A DNA stretch of 58,267 bases from Apostichopus californicus (Eukaryota; Echinodermata; Holothuroidea; Aspidochirotida; Stichopodidae), in assembly GCA_020650975.1 (NCBI GenBank), contig JAIPMN010005472.1, positions 1 through 58,267 of the forward strand, in the 5' to 3' direction. Below, piece by piece: positions 12,994-23,768 of this stretch (the first letter of the stretch is position 1; each line of letters starts with the position of its first letter). The notes beneath the pieces are model-generated. The model was given only the letters and a program-made list of their open reading frames with translations, had not been told where the DNA came from and ran no database searches. A program made the position numbers and the translations under genes.

Positions 12994-13422
12994 GTGTTTA
13001 TATTTCTAAAAATCGTTCAACTGGAGGATGTCAGAAAAATCCAGAACAAAGCTGAACTGGTATACATGCTTAGATCTTTCACTGAACCAAGAGAGAGATT
13101 AACATTACCACCAGATACGGTCTTGTTGCATTTCCTGTACTCAGAAGTCTTGCATACTAAGATAGCCTATTTGTTCCGTGTCATAATATTTATACTACAT
13201 CCTAGTTGTTCAGCCTAAGCCTGCTATCTACTGCTGTTCAGTGTTAATAGACACTACACCTATTCATATATTCAACGACTAGTTGGACACACTGATTGTG
13301 GTTCGCCAGCATCAGTTTGAACAGAAGTTAACATTTGTTGAAACTCATCTCACAAGTATCTCCAGTCTTTGTAAGGAGCTACCAGAAGATCTGCAGACCA
13401 ATCCCTATGCTGGTACTTAATA
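12994..13422 (+). pseudogene. Unidentified coding-like pieces
   Basis: Two protein-like stretches. At 13015-13170 the frame reads QLEDVRKIQNKAELVYMLRS and continues RLTLPPDTVLLHFLYSEVL before running into a stop. At about 13298-13422 another frame reads FEQKLTFVETHLTSISSLCK and ends ELPEDLQTNPYAGT with a TAA. Both are charged, helix-rich and more protein-like than nearby random frames, but I do not recognise the family. They may be exons of one plus-strand gene or fragments of a retrocopy. Confidence 0.35.
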
Positions 13423-13905
13423 AGGTACTTATAATCATATATCCTGTAACTAAGCTTAAGAACTGTTATAAGTAATTACAGCAATTGATTTTACCATCAC
13501 ATTTAGAATTGTACAGATTGGTAAAAGAAGGTGATTGACGTAACTAATTTGCATGCTGTTTCTGTTGCCATTCCATAACAAGAGTTATTGGAATGTAAAG
13601 AATGTGTGGGACCAAAATGGTCCCAAAATCCATTTGAGGTGGAAACTAGAGCAGCAATGCTGTAGTGGCTCAACCCCGACATCTGTTATTAAAGGAAAAC
13701 CAATTCAGTGGAGGACTGCCATGAGTCTGTAGAACAGTGTTGTATGTATGCACTGTTTAATTACTTAACTATGCATACAGCTCCATGACCAATGCACATG
13801 GTAAAGCACTGGTAGCTGAACAACACATAGGAATCAGGTTACACTAACTAGCAAGTTCTGCCATTAAAGTAGTTCTAGCAAATTACTCATGGAATTGAGG
13901 ATAAA

Positions 13906-14105
13906 TAGGGTGCTATCCCACTTGATCTCGAGCAGATGATCAGACCCAGGTCTGATCAACCATTCGTAATCAACCTTTGTGTGGGAACGCTCCTTGGGTC
14001 AACATCAGATCTTGAGATGTTGATCCACCGATGGAGGTAAATCAGATCTCAAGCAGTTGATCAAAAATGCCGTGTGAAAGCTTGATGGATCAAGGTGACC
14101 CAATC
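13906..14105. mobile_element. Possible MITE fragment rich in GATC motifs
   Basis: Begins GGGTGCTATCCCACTTGATC and has internal segments such as CAGACCCAGGTCTGATCAAC and GTGTGGGAACGCTCC. Its style (GTGCT..CAC start, repeated TGATC/GATCA) resembles the 5508-6034 MITE. Ends are not clear. Confidence 0.35.
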
Positions 14106-14382
14106 ACGGTGACCTATGACGTAGCATCCTTTCTTTAAGTTAATGCGCAAAACCTTGTGTACATGCCTTTTGTACAGTATTAGGTCAATTCACAAGCGTT
14201 GTACTACCGATAGTAAGCTAATCACAGTACATACCTGTAGTAAGTTGAAGAAAGTACACAACAAATTCATTGAGCATACACTTATACTATGCACTGTTGA
14301 AAATTTCAGAGGAAGTATGTAGTCCGACGAAGAACTAGGATTTCTCATTGACAAATGGGAAGCACAGAGATTCTTAAAAAAA

Positions 14383-14727
14383 ATGCGCAATTATAGTAGT
14401 ATGAAGCTAGAACTACTTGGATTGCATTGGGCAATCTCTGTGAAGTTTAGGGATTTACTGTTGGGTACAGAGTTCACTGTGTTCTCCGATAATAGCCCCC
14501 TGAGTTACCTAACTAGTTTATTAAAGTTAGGTGCAGTAGAAGCTAGATGGGTAGCAGATCTAGCCCAGTTTAATTTCAAGGTTAAATTTCAGTCAGGTCT
14601 TAAGAATGATAACGCTGATGCATTGAGTAGGAAGGAGAGTCATGGTGTAGAGCCGAGGTCAGCCAGGCTTGAAGAAAATTTGGTTGTAGGTCCTGTAATC
14701 GGAGACCCCCAGATCCCCCCAATGTAA
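14383..14727 (+). pseudogene. Ty3/gypsy RNase H fragment
   Basis: KLELLGLHWA contains the conserved E-x-x-A/G-L of retroelement RNase H, followed by GTEFTVFSDNSPLSYL with the active-site Asp, and DNADALSRK, the usual end of this domain. The upstream reverse transcriptase is missing, so the frame begins inside the domain. Confidence 0.85.
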
Positions 14728-15094
14728 AAAAAATAAAGATTGCTGTGGCGGAACTTGTGGAATCCTGGTTATTGGTTAAGTACAAATAAGGTCTCAAGTA
14801 ACTGAACCCCAGTCTATAACTACTTTGCCTCAATTAGTTAGGCTGATTTGCTTTAAAAGCTGCAAAAGGTGGATCCTGTCTTGAGTCGACTCTGGTGTTA
14901 TTGGAAGTTGGGCAGAGAGCCAAGTTTAGCAGATATAAGAGAAGAGCAAAAGACAGCTGGGAAGGTACTTAGACAATAGGAACGGGTTAAGTGCATTGAT
15001 AGATAGCTTAACCATGGTGTAATGATACAGGGTAAGGAGATAAGACAGCTCTGTTTACCAATGTCATTAAAGGACACTGTTTGAGAAGCATTGC

Positions 15095-16040
15095 CTGACA
15101 GCGCTGGACATCAATCACCGAAAAAGACTTTAGACCTTATGCAACTACGATGCTATTGGCTGACGATGCATGCCGACATAATTGACTACTTTGCTAACTG
15201 TAATCTACCTCTGGAACTCTAACCGCAAAGCGACCAATAGGCATACTGGCTATAGATTTTACAGTACTAGAACGCAGTTCAGGTGGATATGAAAATGTTC
15301 TTCTATTGACGGACATCCGCACAAAGTTCACACAGGCATACCGACCAGGGACCAGAAAGCTAGTACTGTGGCTAGAACATTAGTAAGGGACTGGTTTGTG
15401 CGTTTTGGTGTGCTTAGAAGGTTATACAGTGACCAACTTTGAAGGAAAGGTCATAGAGCAGTTATTTAAGATGTACAATATCAAGGAAAGCAGGACCAAT
15501 CCTTACCATCCTCAAGGAAATGCACAATGTGAAAGATTTAATCACACTTTGCATGATGTACTGTGCACATTAACTGCTGACAAGAAAAAGATTTGGACTG
15601 CACATTTACCTGAACTTGTTTATGCCTATAATGCGACCCCCCATTCCTAGACTGGTTATTCTCCTTTCTATCTCTTTTCTTTGGGAGAGACCCTGTTGAC
15701 CATTTGCTAGGGATTGATCATGATGATCCCTGGGTTGATGACCATCATGTTAGACTGACTGAAGCTTAAAGAGTACTGCAAGCAAGACTGAAAGCAGAAG
15801 ATTTACATAGGAAACAGAGATTAGACAGGAAAGCTGTTGAAACGGCTTACCGAAAGGTACTAGAGTTTTCCTTAGAAATCGAGCACACAGAGGACGGAAA
15901 AAAATTCAAGACTATTGGAACAACAGACCATTCAGGGTTTTTAAGAGGCCATATCCAGATGGTCATGTATATGTTGTAGAGCCGCTGGAAGGCGATGGAC
16001 CTGTCCAAGTTTTGAATAGGCGTGACCTCTTAGACTCTAA
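15095..16040 (+). pseudogene. Ty3/gypsy integrase fragments
   Basis: The zinc-binding part is recognisable as GHQSPKKTLDL, then YWLTMHADIIDYFANCN. The core is interrupted by stops until 15396, where [20 protein letters not shown] carries the conserved P-H-P-Q-G-N and catalytic Glu region. A stop interrupts PHS at 15648-15650. Further decayed integrase sequence continues to LDSKR. Confidence 0.85.
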
Positions 16041-16269
16041 AAGAAACAGTCTCTGAAGATGCGACTATAAATGACTCAACATCCCATACACTTGAGGATG
16101 AAAATGATAGTGAAGCTGCAGACAGTGACCTTGTAGTTTGTGTTGAATTTAGACCAGAGCCGCAGCAGGACTCCACTACTAATGATGTAAGTTGTAGTAT
16201 AGGTCATACTGAGACGTCCATATGTAGTCAGACTACAGACCCTGACAATAACGAGACGCCACACGCTGA

Positions 16270-16537
16270 GTCTAAAAATGAAGCTACTAATAGAAGTGGC
16301 TCTTACAAAGCAGGGGAGAGTGAAACACAGGGACGACTATCTGCATTGTCAGACGTATCAGTAGAACACACTACACCAACACTTCGTAGGAGCACGCGTT
16401 CCACTGCTGGGTACAATTCGAACCCACACAATGAACCAAGGAAACAGGAAATTCTTGAAGATCCCCATGTTTTGGCAAACCTCAGTGAGACACAACTTCT
16501 AATTGCTAGAATGCTAGGAACCTCTCCCAAGCCTTAA
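16270..16537 (+). pseudogene. Ty3/gypsy pol C-terminal tail
   Basis: A frame with LRRSTRSTAGYNSNPHNEP, a type of arginine/serine-rich tail found at the end of many gypsy polyproteins, ending in TAA at 16535-16537. It marks the coding end of the element; no 3' LTR was recognised in the AT-rich sequence that follows. Confidence 0.55.
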
Positions 16538-16540
16538 AGT

Positions 16541-18382
16541 ATGTTTCGTATTATATTGTTTTGTTGTAAGATTGAAGTTATTTGTTATACGAACACACAT
16601 GCAATTCTTGGTAATGACTTATAAACCACCCCTTGTATTGTCTGTTGTCACCCATGTAATTACCACTGTTCATCTCGTGATCATTGTGTGCACATGCCTT
16701 TAACTGTTTCAATTTGTTGAATTTAGTAGTTTTGTTCTTTCATGCATCAAGAATATTTTCTGTAAGAAGTTCTACTTGATTTATTCATTTAAGGACAAGG
16801 AACAGGGCTAGGGTAAGTTTTCTTGGTTTGTGTGTCAATTAATGGTATTTGTATAAGCTGAATTAGTATGTGTACTGAATATACATTGATGACTTAGAAT
16901 TCATCATTTTGTTGGATATTGCCTTAATTAGTTCAATTAAGATTACTTGTAAGTTATATGAAATTGTATCATTATGATATGTTTGTCTTGGTATTATGAA
17001 AGTTTCCAGAAGGTCTGTGTTAACATGTTGTCATCTATCTAGTTCTAAGCTTAAGTTCTTTGTTCTTTCTAAACTAGTGATTCAATCTGATTGTTTTCTA
17101 AGAAGTTACCCTACGTCACAGATCTTAAAGTAGTTGAATCTTGTGTTTAGTTTTGAGCTTGTTTGATGCTATGTCCGTATACTGTTTGTAGGCGTATGTA
17201 ACTCTCTTAGGATATTCCCATATAGAGGACCATTAACATACCTGTTGTAATCAATCACTCAGATTATCCAACACAGGTGATAGTTAAATTGTATTTTCTT
17301 TGTTGTATTAACGGTAAAAGGCAAGTTTGTTAACTAGTTATTGATATTCCTTTAAGAATCTGACTGGTTTTCTACAGTATGACTCATTGCTGTTTGTACT
17401 GTCAATGCTAGAATCTTAAAGCAGTATAGGCCTAGTATTGTTCTCCTGTACATTGAAGTTAAAGAGATATATTCATTTTTGTTTAAAGTGATATACCATA
17501 TTTTACTTTGAGAATCAAGTTTGTGTATCACAATTTGTTGCTGGCTGCATGCTTTACAAAATATTTCAAACGTGACGCTTTTGCTAATTTTGGCTAAAGG
17601 CTTACGAATAGTATAGCCAGCAAATGGTAGGATATAATTTCTATGGAAACTTAAAAATTTGAAGAAAATCTTTTCCTTTTGGTTCTGGTAAACTCAAGGG
17701 GTAGAAAAAGTTCTTAGCAAGGATACGCTGTGTTTTCAACAAGAAATTTGTGAATCGATCCATTTGATTACAGTTTGTATAACACAATCATACAAGTGGT
17801 TACTGTTTGTGAGTTTTTGCAAACGATAATAACTATTACCACAGCCGATTATAATGTTGATACCTTACATATTAATGCATGATTTGGAGATATCAGCACA
17901 ACACAAGTAGGCCTAGACTGCAACTTGTTAAAGGGTGTGAAGACTCGCGCAAAAAGAAACGTCCAATGCCGGTAATTTGACCTAGTTTCGAATGAGGTGT
18001 AACAGAAGTGTTATAAACACCACCATCGATCCCAGAATATACACACACAGCTTGCTATCGTCAGTAATTAGACGTACAGTCAGTACATACAGCTGCAGTC
18101 ATTTATACCCACAGCACAGTGTACAAACGATACAGCGATGGACATCTCAGGTCCAGCTTAAAATAACAAGGTATCACGTTTCATTACTGTCTGCATTTTG
18201 TAGCGACACGAAGAAAACGTCACTTGCAAGCAACAGAAAGTTAACTTTTACAGATGGCCGCACGCGGTTGGGGCGAGTCTGCAATGCCTTTAAGACCTTT
18301 AGAGCTAGTCTTAGCCTATACTATGAACTTGGATAACATGTGACTTGCATTGGATGTAGTCAGTAAATTGCGAAGTTCAGAA
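16541..18382. other. Gene-free stretch after the retroelement
   Basis: AT-rich to about 17900, then slightly more CpG-containing sequence (17940-18340). No exon, domain or clear promoter motif recognised. The first few hundred bases may include retroelement 3' non-coding sequence. Confidence 0.4.
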
Positions 18383-18588
18383 CACTGCGAAGTTCGGACA
18401 CCCCTAAGAAAAACACGATTTCACCATCACAACCTACAGCAAGAGCCAATTAAACGAAAAATTACGAAGCTACAGTTATTTTCTCTCCAAAATGACCCCA
18501 CCATTTCAAGTATATTTTCAGGTGATTTATACCATAAAATAAATAGTTTTGGGGTGTTTTATGGCTTAGGTGTCCGAACTTCGCAGTG
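18383..18588. mobile_element. 206-bp MITE with 20-bp perfect TIRs
   Basis: Left end CACTGCGAAGTTCGGACACC and right end GGTGTCCGAACTTCGCAGTG are exact inverse complements, and the similarity extends inward (CACCCCTAAG against CTTAGGTG). A partial copy of the end motif (TGCGAAGTTCAGAA) sits immediately to the left at 18369-18382. No target duplication could be assigned. Confidence 0.85.
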
Positions 18589-18970
18589 TCCATGCTACTG
18601 AACAAGCCTTTCAATACATGCTATCTGTACTTTAGTGTATAATACAGAACCATGTTTTATCGAAGACCTATAGAGGCCTAAGATTTTTCTAATATTAACG
18701 TTACAAAGGTGTGTACCACCTACTATAGCCATAGGGCAGAATACAAGACTCACTCTGCTCTATGACTGTAGCTTACATAGCCTAACCTAGCTATAGGACT
18801 ATGCCTAGGTCTGTTCTTGATACCCGTACGTGTCTTCTTCTGCTTCTGTTTTGTACTCGTTAAAAACCCCTCTCGGGTATCACAACGAGGATGTTGGTGC
18901 GCAGCGCTGCAGTGTTTATAACAATGCGTGGGCAATTTTGTCTTAAACACCTCAAGTCTAGGGCTCTCTT

Positions 18971-19246
18971 CCCAGCAAACACAAAACGTTATCATAACAT
19001 TTTTAAAAGAGCCTCTAAAATACGTTTTTATAACGTTAAATGTGGTGTTATAAAAACGTCGGCATAACGTTTTTATGAGATATTAATGTTATATTAATGT
19101 TATATTAATGTTTTAACGAAAAAATGTTTTGAAATAATAGCCTGAAAACGTTTTCGTGACATATTTATTACACCACAAATAACGTTATCAAAACAAAAGA
19201 CGAAACGTTTTAATAACGTTTTAAAAACGTTTTTGTGTTTGCTGGG
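18971..19246. mobile_element. AACGTT-rich MITE
   Basis: Left end CCCAGCAAACACAAAACGTT; right end AACGTTTTTGTGTTTGCTGGG (19226-19246), inverse with one mismatch. The whole 276 bp is made of AACGTT/ATAAACGTT-type subrepeats and can fold on itself. No open frame. Confidence 0.82.
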
Positions 19247-19317
19247 TTGTGACAGGCTCACATCAACAAACTTTGTACTTTTTCTCCTGTGTGAATCCCG
19301 AATAACGTACCTTGGGT

Positions 19318-19554
19318 TTTGCTTGGTTGCAGCTTATTACAAGCCAACAGTACCGTGAAAAGGAAACTTGGCGTAACTTCGAAGTTAGCAAACATAGTAT
19401 TACTAGTACAACTCAACCTTCAAGCATCGATACTGTTGTAGTTAAATATTCTGGGGAAGTTTTGCACTGGCCAGCCAGCATACGTCGCGTGTGCAACGAT
19501 AAGATTTGTGATTCAACAAAAATGTCAGACAAAATAGTTACTATTTCGCATTAA
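19318..19554 (+). pseudogene. Cys-loop receptor-like fragment
   Basis: The frame includes WRNFEVSKHS and then VVVKYSGEVLHWPASIRRVC, which resembles the ligand-binding segment of nicotinic-type channels (V-x-Y-x-G-x-V-x-W-x-P-A-x-x-x-x-x-C before the Cys loop). A possible acceptor (GGTTGCAG) precedes it at about 19330. After the Cys the expected I-D-V-x-x-F-P-F-D is absent, and no good donor is seen, so it is probably a broken exon or chance similarity. Confidence 0.35.
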
Positions 19555-19597
19555 GGTGTTATTTGTACTCAGTCGCTAGCCACACTTTGAGGAAGTT

Positions 19598-19840
19598 CGT
19601 GTTCCACCCACGAATAAGGAAGGGATATCGACATTGATATTGGCTTTGATAAGCCAATGATGGCTTCCTTGCGAGTTCCTGCTTGCAGGAGGATTTAAAA
19701 TACATACATACATAAATACATCGTGTTCTAATGAATAAGGAAGTGATATCGACATTGATATTGGCTTTGATAAGCCAACTGTGGCTTCTTCGCGAGTTCC
19801 TGCTTGCAGGAGGATCTAAAATACATACATTCATACACCC
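19598..19840 (+). mobile_element. Tandemly duplicated 3' part of a SINE
   Basis: Two copies (about 19598-19721 and 19722-19840) of a unit with TTGATAAGCCAA, GCGAGTTCCTGCTTGCAGGA and an ATACATACATA tail. The same sequence ends the tRNA-headed SINE at 56216-56461 and the copy at 50563-50732. The tRNA head is missing from both. Confidence 0.8.
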
Positions 19841-21879
19841 ATTTACATACATGACCTAATTGTTAGTCACGCTTTTCAACCTCCACAATATTTGTTTATT
19901 CTACTGACGTATCGTGTAGTGTCAAAGTTGTGTCACGTGACTCTAGTTACAAACTGCAAACAGCACGGCTGGATGTTTCCATATGTGAGAATGTGAAATG
20001 CCTTACTTACTATGCCCACTTACTGCCTAATTGAATCAATTTATAACAATCTAAGCTTCTTTTTAATTCTTTCGCACGAACCTAGATAATAATGGAATAA
20101 ATGCGTTTCAGTGGGATCAAGGAAAAGTTCTTATTGCAAGGAACATATATATTTGCTTCTGCTCATGTACGAACTATTTAGACCCATGATATTTTTAAGG
20201 AAGTCCATGTCTATCTTGCAAGCACAGCCCAACAATATTGCATTAGTTTCAAAGACGCACTCGAGCACATATATCTCTGAGAATATCGAGATAGCTAGTC
20301 CATCTACGTAGATGTGTAAACATCTAAGTTGATTTGTTTTATTTACATCGCTAAACTAATTCATACGTAGTTAAGAGAAACATAGTACTGGCTGTCAGTA
20401 AGAGTTGCGTATGTCACCAGACTTACAAACTCTACATGAGCTTCTTCTCAATCTCGCTTATATTTGTAACTTGTATGATATTATATGATATTTGAATAGC
20501 TTGCAGGGATTCGGAAGCGCTATGCATGAATGATGCTGCACTGTCGGTCAAAGCGCGCTAAGTTTTGGAAATGATTTGTTATTCTTAATCTTTAAAAGAT
20601 GATTTGCTGTGGTTTGTTTAGTTAAATCTTTGGGATGTCCCATCATTATAAATTGATAGACAGTCATGATGACAGGTGTTTGTAAACACTGTAACTCAAT
20701 AGATACACCTTTATTGTGCTTTATGTTCGGTAGCCGATATAGACCCTTTTGTAATTCAGGAATTAACCGTGTAAACTTGATGGAGGTTGAAGGTCATTTG
20801 ATGTTAAGTGAAGCTTATCTTAAACGCGTTGTAAACACGATAAATTCAACAGTAATGCTTGGCTGAACATCACCCTTAATTGGTATGTAGTTCCAAAGTA
20901 TGACTCCCAAAGTAATGTAGAGTGGAATTCATAAACTTGGTTACTTTGTTGATCCCATTAAGTTAGAATCCTATTGTTTCATGCAGAAGTCAAAGATTGC
21001 GGTCAAATACAGGTGAACGTCTGAAAACATTGTAAGCTTGATAACTCTAATAGTAAAACGTTCAGTAAATTCATATGCCGTTTACCATGTATACTTTCAC
21101 CAGTAAGTGCGTGCTTGTTGTCTGTGGAAGTGAAACGTCAACAATGATGCCGCCAACGTTAAAAGCTGTGATTAACACGATAACTTCCATCTTAAAGTTT
21201 AGATGAAAAGTAACCTTGCTGACATGGTTGTAACTTGAAAATAGCAATGTTATGTTAAATATGCTCATTGAGAATGTGTCTGAAATCACTGCCCCTGCTG
21301 GCTCGCTGTAAGCACTCCTTCACTAAAATATCTAATGGAGTGACTTTTCGTGCAGTTTATTAAAGTAATACATTTTGCTCAAAATGGTAAAAGTGAATTT
21401 ATCAACTAGTAACAATAATAAACCACCGCTGTTCTGGTTTTATGAGCAAGGGAGAAAAAATCTGTGTTAATGAGTCATAGGCAATTGACCACTTTTTGCT
21501 GTTGTTGGAAGGAATATGTTATCTTGTGGTTTCATCAGCTATGCTGTTATAACGTTGTTAGTCTTACATCTCTCTGAGCAGACGAACAATATAGCTTGCA
21601 TTTTTGGACTAGCTGGAGACCTTACTTTGGGAGTAAACTCCATTTCTGCTGGATATTGTTGCTTAATTGCTGAGTTATTTATCACTCAGTATCATGACTA
21701 ACTGAACATTGTTTCATCATAAAACGAAAGTTGAAAGAACAAAACAAGTAGAGACATTCTGTAAAGAAACTAGGTGAAACAATGGAGGTATCCAGGTTTA
21801 CTTTGCTTGTATTCAAATCTGAGTAAGTAGTCAAATAACGTTTGTATAAATGCTAACACGTACGACGGACATATTTTTA

Positions 21880-22445
21880 GTGTGCATAATGCACAAAATG
21901 ATACAGTCTATGGAAAGTGATTATCAGAAGATAACATACACTTAAACAACTGTTCTAGCTATTGTTTTCTGTTATGAACTGATACTGCACCCCCTCTCCC
22001 ATCCCCTCTCAGAGTAGCATATGACAGTGAATTAATATTTAACATTGATCCTCTCCAATATCCCTCATCACAACAACTTGGACACTGTTCAATAGTCACT
22101 TCTAGTTCATATTTGGGAAGATCACTGTTAGCATGCTTCCATCTTAGACACAAAGTTACCCTGTTCCCACTTCCACTTTATAAACACTACTGGCCATGTA
22201 TACTAATACACTAATAGACACTTCTATGTTCATGATTGGGACGATAACTTTAAAGTTTTGACTCAAATCTTGGAAACCCTATTTTTATTTCTGCTTCCTC
22301 CAATCACATATTTTAAATGTGCATAATGCACAACATGATAATGTCTATGGAAATTTATTATCAAATGATTACATACACTCCAATAGCTTTTGTACCTCTT
22401 GTTTGCTGTTATAAATTGATAATACTGCCCCCACCTCCCCCAAGT
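21880..22445. repeat. Direct repeat pair, about 135 bp each
   Basis: Copies at about 21880-22015 and 22314-22445 share TGTGCATAATGCACAA, then TGTCTATGGAAA-type and CCCC(A/T)CC stretches. The sequence between contains a 64-codon minus-strand frame (21959-22153) partly formed by the repeat; no domain recognised. Confidence 0.65.
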
Positions 22446-22460
22446 CTACTAGCATTCTTA

Positions 22461-22810
22461 AACAACTAACAGTAAACATGAAGATATAACCTTTAACCAC
22501 ACAAGTACCCTTAATATAATAATATATAATATATAATAACCCATAACATCAATCAACTTGTCAATGCAATTTTCAACATGAAAATAGTAAAAACACCAAG
22601 AAGTTGTAAAAGTGAAATTAAAATCAATAGGAGAAAATAAAACCCTCAAACCTGCTTCCCTACAATTCTTCTAACATTCATTATAACAACTAACAGTAAA
22701 GATTAAGATATATAAGTAAAGCACTATTCAATATGGAAATAATAGTAATAACACCAAGAAGTTGTAAATTAAAAATAACCGGTAATAGGAAAACCTCAAA
22801 CCTTGTAAGA
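22461..22810. repeat. Second diverged direct repeat pair
   Basis: AACAACTAACAGTAAA and ACACCAAGAAGTTGTAAA both occur twice (about 22461-22655 and 22685-22805), in the same order. No coding content. Confidence 0.6.
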
Positions 22811-22983
22811 ATCTCTGTGTATACATGGCTATTTACATCAGCTGAACCAGGGTACATGGTTTATTATTGAAGTTAAAGGAATAAAGTATTGTTGTATGCT
22901 GATGATGCTACTTACTCTTGTGCTAATGGATACAATATTTAGATGGAAACAGTGTTACCGTGTTATATTTCTGTCCAACATTT

Positions 22984-22993
22984 NNNNNNNNNN
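22984..22993. other. Assembly gap (10 N) flanked by duplicate sequence
   Basis: AGTGTTACCGTGTTATAT followed by (T/G)TCTGTCCAACATTT occurs directly before and directly after the N run. This is what an unmerged overlap of two contig ends, or a haplotype join, looks like. Confidence 0.95.
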
Positions 22994-23159
22994 AGTGTTA
23001 CCGTGTTATATGTCTGTCCAACATTTTGACTCCCCGCTTTTCAACCCCCCCCCCCACCCTACAATATGGTCAAATTTGATCATTCTTGGTTTCATAATGA
23101 TTTTGAAATTGCTTAAACGTAAAAAAAATGAAAAATCTTACCGCTATAGAACTAAAACA

Positions 23160-23768
23160 AACTAACTAAACTCAAAAATACCTTTCATTTTGCGTTGAGA
23201 TTTCCAATTTTATGACATATTTCAATTATGCAAATACAGAACCATACCTCAAATTTGTCTTTACATATTCGTAGCCGATATAAGCCATTTGTATATTATT
23301 GTCTTCACACTTAATATTGAATAATTGTACTTACATTAGTTTTCATTTTGGAAGCCAAGTTTTTACGGCTATCAGTTGGACATTGTTAGAATACTGACTT
23401 TGACAACTTCTGGTCCTCACATAAATCCATCTTACAACAAAACCTTAAGTTTGAATGGTATTTCAAAAAATGGGAATCAAGAATGATTTTGGATTCTGAA
23501 CACTAGACAAAATGCCAAGTTGATCAGATGGTCCTTGTTTTCAATACTGACGTGGACCATTCATCATGGGAAACATCTTAAATCCACAGCGTAATCACAT
23601 CATTTCAGGTTTATGAGTATAAAATTTATAATTCCGGTTAAGGAATAGTCACTGAATTATTCTAATTTGATATATCACTACATAGCATATCAATGAATGA
23701 AATAATGGTCACAACTGATCAAATCTTGTAATATAGTTTACAAAGTCTTCATTTAATCCAGCTCCATC
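23160..23768 (-). other. Likely 3' UTR and downstream flank of the receptor gene
   Basis: AT-rich sequence immediately after the TAA stop at 23769-23771 (minus strand). I see no further coding potential and no clear AATAAA on the minus strand close to the stop, so the polyadenylation site is unplaced. Confidence 0.4.

Larger units (their letters stand above)
14383..16540 (+). mobile_element. Degenerate Ty3/gypsy LTR retrotransposon remnant
   Basis: Pieces of one pol polyprotein occur in order on the plus strand: RNase H (14383-14727), integrase zinc-binding segment (about 15095-15215), integrase catalytic end (15396-15650 and onward to about 16040), and a C-terminal tail. Frames are broken by stops and shifts. 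Gag, protease and most of the reverse transcriptase are absent, and I see no LTR pair. It is an old copy with no complete protein. Confidence 0.85.

Noticed and set aside
21959..22153. Minus-strand frame with CLRWKHANSDLPKYELEV
   Set aside because: Somewhat protein-like, but part of it is formed by a direct repeat and no splice-compatible neighbours or family were found.
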